This document shows positions 20,601-28,378 of a DNA stretch of 64,000 bases, in pieces. The notes beneath the pieces were generated by a model that did no database searches, had not been told where the DNA came from, and saw only the letters and a list, made by a program, of their open reading frames with translations. Location of the stretch: positions 186,001 through 250,000 of the forward strand of contig JAPMXV010000072.1 of assembly GCA_026936335.1 (NCBI GenBank), written 5' to 3'. Source of the DNA: Mantamonas sphyraenae. Its lineage: Eukaryota > CRuMs > Mantamonadidae. The first letter of the stretch is position 1. Each line of letters begins with the position of its first letter. The position numbers and the translations under genes were made by a program.

Positions 20601-21768
20601 GGGCAAGGAGGATCCGCGTGCTGGGATGGTGTTGGAAGACACATCATCGTCGTCGTCGTCGTTGTCGCAGCAACGGGGAGCAGGGGGCGTTGTGCGGAAG
20701 GAGGTGCGACGCAAGGTAGGCTGTGCTCGGTTCATGGTGGTGTTGTGTCGATCGAACGCAGGGATGTTTCGGGAGGCGATCCGGTATGTGGGGACACACC
20801 AGGTGCGGTTTATGAGCAAGGGTGCGTTTACACGATTTCAGGAGCGTGTGCGGCTGATCCGAGATCTGGTGTATCTGATGACGGGCCAGACACAGCTGAT
20901 TCGCAAGAAGGAGCTGCGTGAGTTTGGGTCGCTGGAAGAGGCGTTGCAGAGCGCAGAGGCGTTGGAGGACATGGAGATGGAGTCGTGCATTCGATTGGTG
21001 GAGAAACGTGGGGAGGCGCTGTTGGAGGAGCTGCGTGGGGTGGGTGGGAAGCTGGCGGCGGTGACGGATCTGCAGGATCTGCAGTCTGTGTTGGACGCAG
21101 AGATGGAGCAGGAGCGGAGGGGCGAATGGTGGAAGCCTGTGGTGTTGCTAAGCACAACACATCAGTGCAAAGGGTTGGAGTTTGATCACGTGAGGCTGAG
21201 CGACGACTTTGTGGATTTGGTTGGGATTGCGTCGGGATTGGAGGAGATGAGAAGGAACAAGGGGAGGAGCAGCAGCAACGGCAGCAGCAGCAGCAGCAGC
21301 AGCGATGTGACTGTGAGTATGCCGCGGCGGCAGAAGGAAGAGTTGAACCTGTTGTATGTGGCATGCACACGAGCACGCAAGGTGTTGGAGTTGTCACCTG
21401 GATTGGAGCGCGGGTTGGTGCACCTGCTGGGGAGCAACCGACGGCCTGTGTTGCGTCCGCCTGGCCTTGTGTTTGGGATGGGCAGTGACGTGTGTGTGCA
21501 GGATGACAAGGACGCGGTGCGGTGTGTGGAGTGTCTGCGTGCAAGTGGAGCAGACAGGGAGGACGACGGGTTGGTGTGGAGTCGTCCCTTGTCGTCGTGG
21601 TGGCGCTTCTGTGGGGATGGGATGGCTGACCATGCGTATGGGTTTGTGTGTGGCATGTGTGCGTTCCAGGGAGGGGGGAAGGTGTTGTGCAGTCTGCGTC
21701 GAGCGGGACGAGGCGTGGGTGAGGCCGAGGAGGCTGAGGAAGGGGATGAGGAGGCATTTGAGCCCTAA
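17620..21768 (+). CDS. FBH1: F-box DNA helicase 1 (UvrD/Pif1-like superfamily 1)
   Basis: Single exon, 1382 residues from the ATG at 17620. Seen in order: a basic disordered N-terminus; an F-box at about residue 218 (LSDLPSEVLENIVGFM); helicase motif I AYAGTGKTTTL at about 550; motif Ia YLAFNKAIAEEA; motif II ILVDEAQD at about 797. Motif III is VGDSHQQIYSWRG and motif IV HSFRFG. A long Ser-rich insertion follows at about 920-1020. Then come motif V TTHQCKGLEFDHV and motif VI LYVACTRAR at about 1240. FBH1 is both an SCF ubiquitin-ligase subunit and a 3'-5' helicase that dismantles Rad51 filaments. The C-terminal 120 residues carry several Cys-x2-Cys pairs (RCVEC, VCGMC), possibly a zinc site. 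Confidence 0.93.
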   Translation: MSRFKLKRSSGRAYQSLSQAEAREGDGATGVMVGLGTQGAGGRQGQVQSQSSAVRKTGMGKHKGKDKKKNMIQSSITRHILSSDIASWKRWEHGAAVESEYFGGAGSSNKRKLELLVEAAEEEEEAEEAERNRGRRKGKKKKKVVGVQQGGGDAGRVARVWATVKHTSKRARAEAEGVQAARDRVVAEQVARARRNGTGGGGGGGGGEEGEGEGEEVGLSDLPSEVLENIVGFMSAEQMRKMSTLPLFTSLYENNMRMVWQLAYHGDHGARRVIAEQKLTPGDLSQGKTLVHVLRALSKDKRHQRGEHTSVFYALLAGGSEHGLPVEMETLNAAYALCEEHRIDVERMEAVLLLLLLLCKDEEQMYALVHRLTTACRQCQAHLQPNGQPVASYCYGDAGKVSMWNAAVMEWAEEPGMVASLPPNRRRELREAESALETGSMRRCNGPSGHLRMHLRSQRVWARNRVGVQQSWTAAEVKEVLYAALLRFREGNLAQTTGRAGIGFGRDVEAVLARMDTYSLPWAPLSSGMLSNEQVQVVACDVKPGQVLKVTAYAGTGKTTTLVHYCRLRPRLRFLYLAFNKAIAEEAKSKFPSNVRCSTFHSMAWRYTGRLYQHKVKGQVSPSEVVNCLDFQFARVMTVCRMVVATVVGFLASADDNLGKKHIPEQAKRYHHTVTQQLEKLQQDLGVATPSEATKKQKRMEEITEAYKALAECGLTLSDSEAVSLGEFYCSVRRKRTRLDVSKLPFPDYVKMGRTVWQEMQRVDSTAVSMTFDGYLKLAQLEREHLKLEEEYDVILVDEAQDLTPANTSLLEAQTGCGRIYVGDSHQQIYSWRGAVDALSKVDGQELFLTHSFRFGRRIAAVATQVLHAMDPKAPDVVGRNGNGVVMSSLVQDGVLSALAAEEQTYEDEWRAGMSSGDGVDVCSSSSSSSSSEVGSQEESGSDGNEDLDDFDMGLGVDQSVSALRVNYGRVRVYGEQEAARGTAHFVPSLSVKKGKEDPRAGMVLEDTSSSSSSLSQQRGAGGVVRKEVRRKVGCARFMVVLCRSNAGMFREAIRYVGTHQVRFMSKGAFTRFQERVRLIRDLVYLMTGQTQLIRKKELREFGSLEEALQSAEALEDMEMESCIRLVEKRGEALLEELRGVGGKLAAVTDLQDLQSVLDAEMEQERRGEWWKPVVLLSTTHQCKGLEFDHVRLSDDFVDLVGIASGLEEMRRNKGRSSSNGSSSSSSSDVTVSMPRRQKEELNLLYVACTRARKVLELSPGLERGLVHLLGSNRRPVLRPPGLVFGMGSDVCVQDDKDAVRCVECLRASGADREDDGLVWSRPLSSWWRFCGDGMADHAYGFVCGMCAFQGGGKVLCSLRRAGRGVGEAEEAEEGDEEAFEP

Positions 21769-21771
21769 GTG

Positions 21772-21773
21772 TC

Positions 21774-21826
<53 letters not shown>

Positions 21827-22335
21827 TTTGTAGATATCTTTGGGTTGGGATTGCTGCTGCTGTCGTCGTTGATGTGTTGGAGGTCTGCGTCTTGTTCGCC
21901 GCCAATGTTTGTGTCGAGGTCGTCGAGGGCGCGAAACTCGTGCCAGGCCTGGTCTGAAGCTTGGTCAGAGGCGTCCATGGAGGAGAGGAGGGGACGAAAG
22001 ACGTGTGTGAGGGCAGTCTCAAAGAGGGAGACGTCGAGGTCGGCCAGCCAGGCCAAGCGCGGGCAGAGGGTTTGGTTGGCGGTGTACTCGCCAATGAGAA
22101 AGATGGAGTCACCGGGCACAAAGGAGAGGGCTGGGAGGAGATGTGTGTCGACGGTGAGGACCAGAGAGTCGTCGTGGAGGTCGGCAAGGAGGAGGAGGTC
22201 TTCGGAAAGGCGAAGGGAGTGGACGGTGCCCCAGGTGCGGACGGTGACCTTTTGTTGGGGAGTGTCCATGGCAAGGATCTCCTGGACGGTGGTGAGCTGG
22301 CCGTGGGTGACTGCAGGGCTGTCGTAGAAGGTCAT
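21772..22335 (-). CDS. TEN1-like OB-fold protein with polyserine tail
   Basis: Single exon, 187 residues. Residues about 8-125 have the profile of the small OB-fold TEN1 subunit of the CST telomere complex. The pattern is VRTWGTVHSL, alternating strands LLLLADLHDDSLVLTVDT, then PGDSIFLIGEY, and a C-terminal helix after DLDVSLFETAL. CST binds single-stranded telomeric DNA and recruits DNA polymerase alpha. The similarity is by pattern and length, not by a unique motif, so another OB-fold family remains possible. The last about 17 residues are serine, encoded by a trinucleotide microsatellite that runs to the stop. The stop lies 3 bp from the FBH1 stop. Confidence 0.55.
21774..21825. repeat. 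(ATG/CAT)n trinucleotide microsatellite at convergent 3' ends
   Basis: About 17 copies of a GAT/ATC triplet, coding for serine on the minus strand and lying directly after the FBH1 stop on the plus strand. Confidence 0.97.
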
Positions 22336-22404
22336 TGTTGGAGAGTTGGAGAGTGAGTGTGGTTTGGGAAGCGCACGCGCAAGCGCAGGTACGCACAGAA
22401 GAAA
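22336..22404. promoter_or_regulatory. Shared upstream region of TEN1-like and ankyrin genes
   Basis: 69 bp between divergent starts, containing the run GAGAGTTGGAGAGTGAGTG. Role inferred from spacing. Confidence 0.4.
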
Positions 22405-23295
22405 ATGGCTGCGAATCTGCTGACAGTGTGTGCGAGGGGTGATGCGACTGAAGAGGAGGTGGAGGAAGCAGTGCAGGCAGCGGGAGGGCGTGTGGACATG
22501 CGGAATAGGCGTAGGAGGACGCCGTTGCTCTGTGCGGTGTCGTGCAAGAATGTGGGGGCCATGAGGGTGTTGTTTGGGCATGGTGCAGACGCAAACGATG
22601 TGGACTCTATGTACATGTGGGCGTGTGTGCACCAGGCGGCCAGTGGAGGCAGTGTGGCGGTGCTGGAGGAGTTGGCGCGCCACGGGGCGGATCTGGAGGT
22701 GTTGACGCGATCGAATGAGAACTGTGTGTTTTTGGCGGCGGGCAAGGGACACACAGAGGCAGTGAAGTGGTTGTTGTGTCATGGGGTCGATGGCAGTGTG
22801 CCAAACATGCATGGGCGGTCGGGGCTGATGAAGGCAGTGGAGAAGGGCCACCTGGACACGGTGCTGCTGATGTTGGTGGCACGGTGTGAGACGAAGCATG
22901 GGTTTCTGCGTGGGAACAGCGAGTTTTGGGCAGCATTGGCCAAGTTGGAGAGTGGCGGGGCAAAGGAGATCCACAGGGAGCACCCGCGGTTGTTGGAGGG
23001 GATGGACATCGAGTGGGGATGGGATGTGCATGATTTGCTGCCTGAACAGGTGGATGTGGAGGTGGAGAGTGTGTTGGTGATGAATGAGGTGGAGGAGGAG
23101 GAGTTGTTTGCAGCTGGGAACGTAGAGTCGTATGTGCCGAGTGGATTGTGGCATGCACAGCCACAGGAGGTGTTGGACAGGATTGTGGCACATGTGGGGT
23201 CGTGTGTGGTGGCGGGTGGTGGGCAGGATGGTGAGGATGGGGAGGACGGGGAGGCGATGGGGGAGACACCTGAATCGTTGGGAAACGCAAGATGA
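22405..23295 (+). CDS. Ankyrin-repeat protein with C-terminal module shared with the LRR family
   Basis: Single exon, 296 residues from the ATG at 22405. Seen: about four ankyrin repeats between residues 25 and 170 (RRRTPLLCAV, GADANDVDS, AGKGHTEAVKWLLCHGVD, KGHLDTVLLML). The C-terminal part (about 210-275) has VLVMNEVEEEELFAAGNVES and PQEVLDRIVAHVG. These line up with VMNGEEREVMFGCGGMEGY and PDEVMERVVGWVG at the ends of the LRR genes at 39.6-53.7 kb, so the module is shared. Function is unknown; an F-box-like adaptor role is hypothesised in the findings. The stop codon overlaps the start of triosephosphate isomerase (ATGA). Confidence 0.78.
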   Translation: MAANLLTVCARGDATEEEVEEAVQAAGGRVDMRNRRRRTPLLCAVSCKNVGAMRVLFGHGADANDVDSMYMWACVHQAASGGSVAVLEELARHGADLEVLTRSNENCVFLAAGKGHTEAVKWLLCHGVDGSVPNMHGRSGLMKAVEKGHLDTVLLMLVARCETKHGFLRGNSEFWAALAKLESGGAKEIHREHPRLLEGMDIEWGWDVHDLLPEQVDVEVESVLVMNEVEEEELFAAGNVESYVPSGLWHAQPQEVLDRIVAHVGSCVVAGGGQDGEDGEDGEAMGETPESLGNAR

Positions 23296-24290
23296 GTGAA
23301 CAAGTTTCGTCCGCCAATGGCACGCGCACCCTGTTTGTGGGAGGCAACTGGAAGATGGTGAGTGTGGGGACGAGTGGGGACGAGTGGGGACGGGGGAGGA
23401 GGGTGGGGATTGGGAAGCCGGAAAAAAAGCGGGGAGGGAGAAAGGAAGAGTCACGGGAGCTGACACACAGAGATGGGGACGTGGTTGGACGCACGACGAC
23501 GACGGCGGTGGGGGCATGTGTGCTGGATGGATGATGTGGCCTGCAGAATGGCAGCAAGGGCTTTGCAGGTGAGCTTGCAGGGGATTTGAAGGCGGCGACG
23601 CTGGAGGTGGAGACGGAGGTTGTGATCTTCCCTCCTGCGCTGTATGCAGGGCAGGTGGCGGAGGCTGTGGGAGAGCGTATCCAGGTGGGACTGCAGAACT
23701 GTGCACACGTGCAGTCGGGCGCGTTTACGGGAGAGCTGTCGCCGTCGATGGTGAAGGACAGTGGGTTCGAGTGGGTTCTGATTGGCCACAGCGAACGTCG
23801 GCACGTGTTTGGCGAGTCGCAGGAGCTGCTGAACCAAAAGGTGGCATTGGCACTGGAGACGGGTTTGAAGCTGATCTACTGCATTGGAGAGACAGAGGAG
23901 GAGCGGGAGAACGGGGCAACCGAGTCTGTGCTGCAGGCTCAGATGGACGGCCTGGTGAGCAGTGTGGCCTCGGAGGAGGGATGGGCCAACGTGGTGGTTG
24001 CGTATGAACCGGTGTGGGCCATTGGCACAGGCAAGGTGGCCACTCCCGAGCAGGCAGGTGAGACACACGCCATGCTGCGAGAGTACCTCAACGCACAGGT
24101 GAGTGCCAAGGTTGCCTTTGACACACGCATCCTGTACGGAGGGTCTGTGAAGCCGGACAACAGCGAGGATCTGATTGCCATGCCCCACATCGATGGGTTC
24201 CTTGTGGGCGGCGCTTCCTTGAAGCTGGAACCGTTTGTGGACATTGTCAACTCGACGGCCAAGAGCCAGGGCTTTGATTGGAGTGTGTAG
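23292..24290 (+). CDS. TPI1: Triosephosphate isomerase
   Basis: Exons 23292-23357 and 23547-24290, phase 0, 269 residues. Seen: substrate lysine in FVGGNWKMNGS (the intron falls right after the Met), catalytic histidine in WVLIGHSERR, catalytic glutamate in VAYEPVWAIGTGK, and the phosphate loop with YGGSV and GGAS. The N-terminus carries about 13 extra residues before the usual start. It catalyses dihydroxyacetone phosphate to glyceraldehyde-3-phosphate in glycolysis. No other ATG could serve, because the only later Met is in NWKM. The start therefore overlaps the TGA of the upstream ankyrin gene, and its promoter must lie in that gene or the two are co-transcribed. Confidence 0.96.
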
Positions 24291-24331
24291 AGTGTCTACG
24301 GGAGGAGGGGGAGGATTGGGAAATGGAATCA

Positions 24332-24934
24332 TCAGACTTTCATGTCGTACGCAAGGATGTCGGCGACCGAGTCGTAGTCGTACGTGTCGGTGGCGTAGTA
24401 GGGGTCGTTGACAATGAGTTGCTGGGAGGAGGCGTCGTAGCCGGTGACAAGGACAAAGTGGCTCTTGTTGCGGACATGGGCAATGGAGACGCGAGTGACA
24501 GAGTCGATCCAGGACTGGAGAGTGGCAAAGGAGGGCTTCTGGGCCTCCGAGACAAAGGAGACGCCGGAAAAGGCGTTGACGCTGTCGAGGACAAGGTTGG
24601 CACAGTCACCATCGATGCACGTGTAGCCCTTGTTTGCACGGAGCCACTGGTTGAGGAGACCAGGGTTCACGCGTTGTCCAGCCACGGTGTGGTTGCGTGA
24701 CGCGAGGGCCATGGAGACGCAGGACATGGCACAGCCCTGTTGACAGATGGTGATGTGGTCGGCCATGGTGTTGTTGGCCCAGTGGGGGTCGCATTGGAGG
24801 AAGTGCGGGTAGGGGAAGGGGACGAGGGAGGAGGAGGAGGAGGCAGCAGCAACACACATGGCGAGAGAAATGAGGAGGAGGAGGAGGAGGAGGAGGAGGA
24901 GGGGTGTGGGGTTGGGTTTGTGATGGGATGTCAT
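24332..24934 (-). CDS. Secreted C39-like cysteine peptidase
   Basis: Single exon, 200 residues. Seen: a signal peptide with a ten-leucine core (encoded by a GGA/TCC repeat) and cleavage near VAAA. The mature domain starts PHFLQCDPHW. The catalytic cysteine is probably in QQGCAMSCVSMAL, the histidine in SHFVLVTGYD and the third residue in LIVNDPYY. This is the peptidase C39-like (C39_2) fold, papain-like and best known for double-glycine peptidases and secreted relatives. Several N-glycosylation sequons (NNT, NHT, NKS) fit a secreted or vacuolar protein. Substrate is unknown; the domain call is firm from the C/H/D arrangement. Confidence 0.78.
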   Translation of the reverse strand: MTSHHKPNPTPLLLLLLLLLLISLAMCVAAASSSSSLVPFPYPHFLQCDPHWANNTMADHITICQQGCAMSCVSMALASRNHTVAGQRVNPGLLNQWLRANKGYTCIDGDCANLVLDSVNAFSGVSFVSEAQKPSFATLQSWIDSVTRVSIAHVRNKSHFVLVTGYDASSQQLIVNDPYYATDTYDYDSVADILAYDMKV

Positions 24935-25000
24935 GGGTGGACTGATGGTTGGGTTGGATGCGGAGGGGGAAGCACGTTTTCCATTGGGAGAAGAGCTGAG
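24935..25000. promoter_or_regulatory. Shared upstream region of C39-like peptidase and GCAT
   Basis: 66 bp between divergent start codons; no recognised element. Role inferred from spacing. Confidence 0.4.
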
Positions 25001-26465
25001 ATGTTTGCACGAAGCGGACGAAAGAGTGTGGTCAAGGGAGCCATGGCAAGCGTGATGAAGCAGCAGGAGGTGAGGATGGCACACAGTGGAGCCAGCAATC
25101 TGCTGGTGGAGGATCTGACAGAGGCAGTGGCAGCCATGAAGGAGGCCGGGACGTACAAGCGGGAACGAGTGATTAGCTCGCCGCAGGCTTCCAACGTGCG
25201 TGTGCAGGGCAACGATGCAGAAATCCTCAACTTTTGTGCAAACAACTATCTGGGATTGGCAGATGATCCCAGTGTGATCAAGGCAGCCCACCAGGCGCTG
25301 GACGACTTTGGGTTTGGGGTGGCCTCGGTTCGGTTCATCTGTGGCACGCAGACAGTGCACAAGGAGCTGGAGAGGAGCATTGCTCGCTTCCATGGCATGG
25401 AGGACTGCATTTTGTATCGTAGGTTGAGAGGGAAGGGGTAGGGAGGGAGAGAGAGAGGGGCGGGGGAGAGGGGAAAGGGGTAGGGAAAGGGAGGGGAGGA
25501 ATGTGGGAGGGAGAGGGGGCAAAGGGAAGAGCGGGTGGAAGGGGAGGGGAGGGAAAGGGGAAGGGGATGCCTGACAAGGAAGAGGTGTATTGGACACAGC
25601 ATCGTGCTTTGATGCCAACGCAGGGTTCTTTGAAGCCATCCTTGGACCGGAGGATGCACTTGTAAGCGACAAGCTGAACCATGCGTCGATCATCGACGGG
25701 ATCCGGCTGTGCAAGGCGCAGAAGAGGCTGTACGAGCACTTGGATCTGGGGGACTTGGATGCAAAGCTGGGGGAGGTGAGTGGGGCAAGGCACAAGGTGG
25801 TTGTGACGGACGGGGTGTTTAGCATGGATGGGGACATTGCACCGTTGGATGAGATCTGCAACGTGGCGGAGAAGCACGGAGCACTGGTGTTTGTGGACGA
25901 ATGCCACGCAACTGGGTTCCTGGGAGAGACGGGCCGTGGGACGCCCGAGTACCACGGGGTCATGGAACGAGTGGACGTGATCAACTCGACGCTGGGCAAG
26001 GCGTTGGGAGGCGGGCAAGGAGGGTACACGGTGGCACGGAAGGAGATTGTGGAGGTGTTGAGGAACAAGGGACGGCCGTACTTGTTCAGCAACTCCATCA
26101 CACCGTCGGTGGCGGCAGGGACCCAGGCAGTGTTTGACATGCTGGAGAAGGACACGTCGCGACGGGATCAGCTGGAGGCCAACACGAAGCAGTTCCGAAC
26201 GGCGATGACACAGGCAGGGTTTACCATCATGGGCAAGGACCATCCGATTGCACCTGTGCTGCTTGGGGATGCTCGTCTGGCGTCTGAGTTTGCAGAGAGG
26301 ATGCTGGCCAAGAACATCTACGTGATTGGCTTCTCGTTCCCTGTGGTGCCGCACGACACGGCACGCATCCGTGTGCAGCTGTGTGCAAACCACACGTCGG
26401 AGCAGATTGATCAGGCGGTGGCTGCGTTTGTGGAGGTGGGGAAGGAGTTGGGGGTCATTGAGTGA
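25001..26465 (+). CDS. GCAT: Glycine C-acetyltransferase (2-amino-3-ketobutyrate CoA ligase)
   Basis: Exons 25001-25418 and 25600-26465 with a purine-rich 181-bp intron, 427 residues. The spliced junction gives ILYPSCFDAN, matching animal GCAT (ILYPSCYDAN). Seen: NFCANNYLGLADDP, VRFICGTQ, the PLP-contact residues DECHATGF, and the PLP lysine in STLGKALGG. The end is IRVQLCANHT. The enzyme cleaves 2-amino-3-ketobutyrate with CoA to glycine and acetyl-CoA in threonine catabolism, in mitochondria. The basic N-terminus (MFARSGRKSVVKG) is compatible with import. Confidence 0.95.
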
Positions 26466-26479
26466 TGTACTGTTGAATT

Positions 26480-28336
26480 CTATGTGCCTTGGTGGTAGAG
26501 GAGGAGGTAGGCGGCACTGCCTTCGTCCAGGACGTCTTGTTGGGAGACGGTGGAGACGTGGGAGTCGTCGAAACACAGCCAGTCGCCGTAGGGCTGTTTG
26601 ACCATGGCGACATAGTGGCCGCCCGAGGGAGAGTCGCCGTAGTGGGAGACAATGGCAGCGAGGGAGTAGCTGTGTTGTTGCTGTTGGTCGGAGTAGAGCT
26701 TGCCCAGGCGCAAGGAGAGGGGAAACTCGACGAAGCGATCGACCTTGTGGACGCCGTTGTGGTCAAAGGCAAAGCGTTTCAAATGTACAAGGAGGCTGTG
26801 GGGGCAACGGTGGATGAGGGTCTGCTTGCTGGCAGGGGTCTCTTGGCCTGTGCGTTCGCTGACATAGCCATGCAGGGTTTCCTTGCGGACAAAGGCGCGC
26901 AGCGCTTGGTCGAGGGTGTCGATGCCCTGGTCGTCAATGTCCAATGGCAAGCAGACAAAGGGTTGGGTGCTGCTGGACGGTTGTTCACCCTCTTTGCGCA
27001 CAATGCTCTTTAGTTGGCCACCAAAGATGGAGGAGATGGGCGAGGCCACCTGTGCATCCTCCACCTGTTTGCTCATGTGCACCGTGGCTTGGTTGTGCGA
27101 GCCCACCTCCAGCCAGTCTTCCGAGTCGGAGTCTTCGTCGGGCAGGTTGGATGGGTACGGCGACGTGGAATCCGTGTCTTGGGACGGGGGTGAGGGAGGT
27201 GCTTCCTGGGTCTCGTCGTCGGTGGAGGTGGAGGCCAGGAGGGCTGCCCAGGATGAGGTGGACTGGGTTGAAGTGGAGGAGGATGGGGTGGATTTGGGTT
27301 TGGAGGAGGAGGTGGTGGTGGAGGTGGAGGAGGTGGTGGTGGGGGTGGGAGGTGGGAGGCTGCAGAAGCAAGCTCTTCGTGAAGGGCGTCGAGGAGGAAA
27401 CTGAGGAATTCCTGGGCATCCTGCTGTTGGCCAGTGATGGAACTCATGAGACTGTTGGAGTTGGCAAAGTCGGTGAGGAGTGGGTGGAAGTGGAGAGGGG
27501 TAAAGGCGCCGCCAGCGCTGAGGAAGCGGGAGGCAAGCTGTTGTTGCGACGTGTACGTGGTTGTGTCAAACAGGGCGATATGATCAGTGCTATGGGTGGG
27601 GGTGGGGGAGGTGAGTGAGTTGTGGTGTGTGGGGATTAAAGGGCAGGAAACGGGGGTGACGCACAAGGCTCGGGTTACTGGGAAAGCACTTTCCGGCAGG
27701 GAGAGCGGGACCAGGTCGCGCAGGAGGTGGACAAAGGGCTGAGAGCCCATGAGAAGCTGCAGGGTGGAGTTCATGAAACAGGAGTTGCCTCGGTTGATGA
27801 GACCACGTGGTTTGATGGCAGAGAGGACAGGCGAAGGGCAAGCGGCAAAGAGATCACTCAGAGTCTGCAGAGCCTCAGCGTCCATGAGTTGATCGATTGG
27901 TTTGGTGGAAGGAGAGGAGGTGAAGAGAGGAAGAGGAGGAGGAGGAGGAGGAAGAGGAGGTGGTGGTGGAGTTGGTGGGTTTGACGCCACGTGCTTCCGG
28001 ACTGGCGTCGTCGGGTACGTTTTTGCTGACGACACTGGTCCAGGAGAAGCCACTGGAGGTTTTCAGAGAGGGCTTGGACGGGGTGGAGGATGAGGGCTGC
28101 TTGGTGGAGTTGGAGGCGCGTGTGCTGGTCTGTGTCTGTGTCTGTGGCTTGGGTTTGGGGTTGGGTTTGCTTCCCCTGGTACGGGGTTGTTGTTGATCCG
28201 TGTGCTGCTGCTGCTTCTTGCCACCACCATGCGACTGACCCTGGCTGGTGTTGCCAGACGCATTGCGGTTGCGGCGGCGGCGGTTGCGGCGACGTGGATT
28301 TGCAGAGGAGGAGGAGGAGGATGGACGAGCGCTCAT
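26480..28336 (-). CDS. USP10: USP10/Ubp3-type ubiquitin carboxyl-terminal hydrolase (one-base frameshift)
   Basis: Proposed exons: 28019-28336, 27665-27864 and 26480-27589. Seen: a basic, Ser-rich N-terminus; catalytic Cys box GLINRGNSCFMN; QQQDAQEFLSFLLDALHEEL; the USP10-typical SSWAALL; DWLEVGSHNQATV and IFGGQLKSIV. The catalytic His is in SGGHYVAMV and the Asp in FDDSHV. USP10/Ubp3 deubiquitylates p53-, Sec23- and ribosome-linked targets with G3BP/Bre5. Intron 1 has a long CCT polypyrimidine tract. Intron 2 (75 bp) keeps the frame if retained. Around the G5 run at 27341-27345 the frame changes and no GT-AG intron can explain it; one extra base restores it. Exon 2 may instead start at the preceding GAG. 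Confidence 0.83.
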
Positions 28337-28378
28337 GGAGGCAGCATTGCATCGACGAGCGCATAGGGAGACAGGAGC
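28337..28378. promoter_or_regulatory. 42-bp shared upstream region of USP10 and BOP1
   Basis: Divergent starts 42 bp apart, the shortest head-to-head gap here. Inferred shared promoter. Confidence 0.4.
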
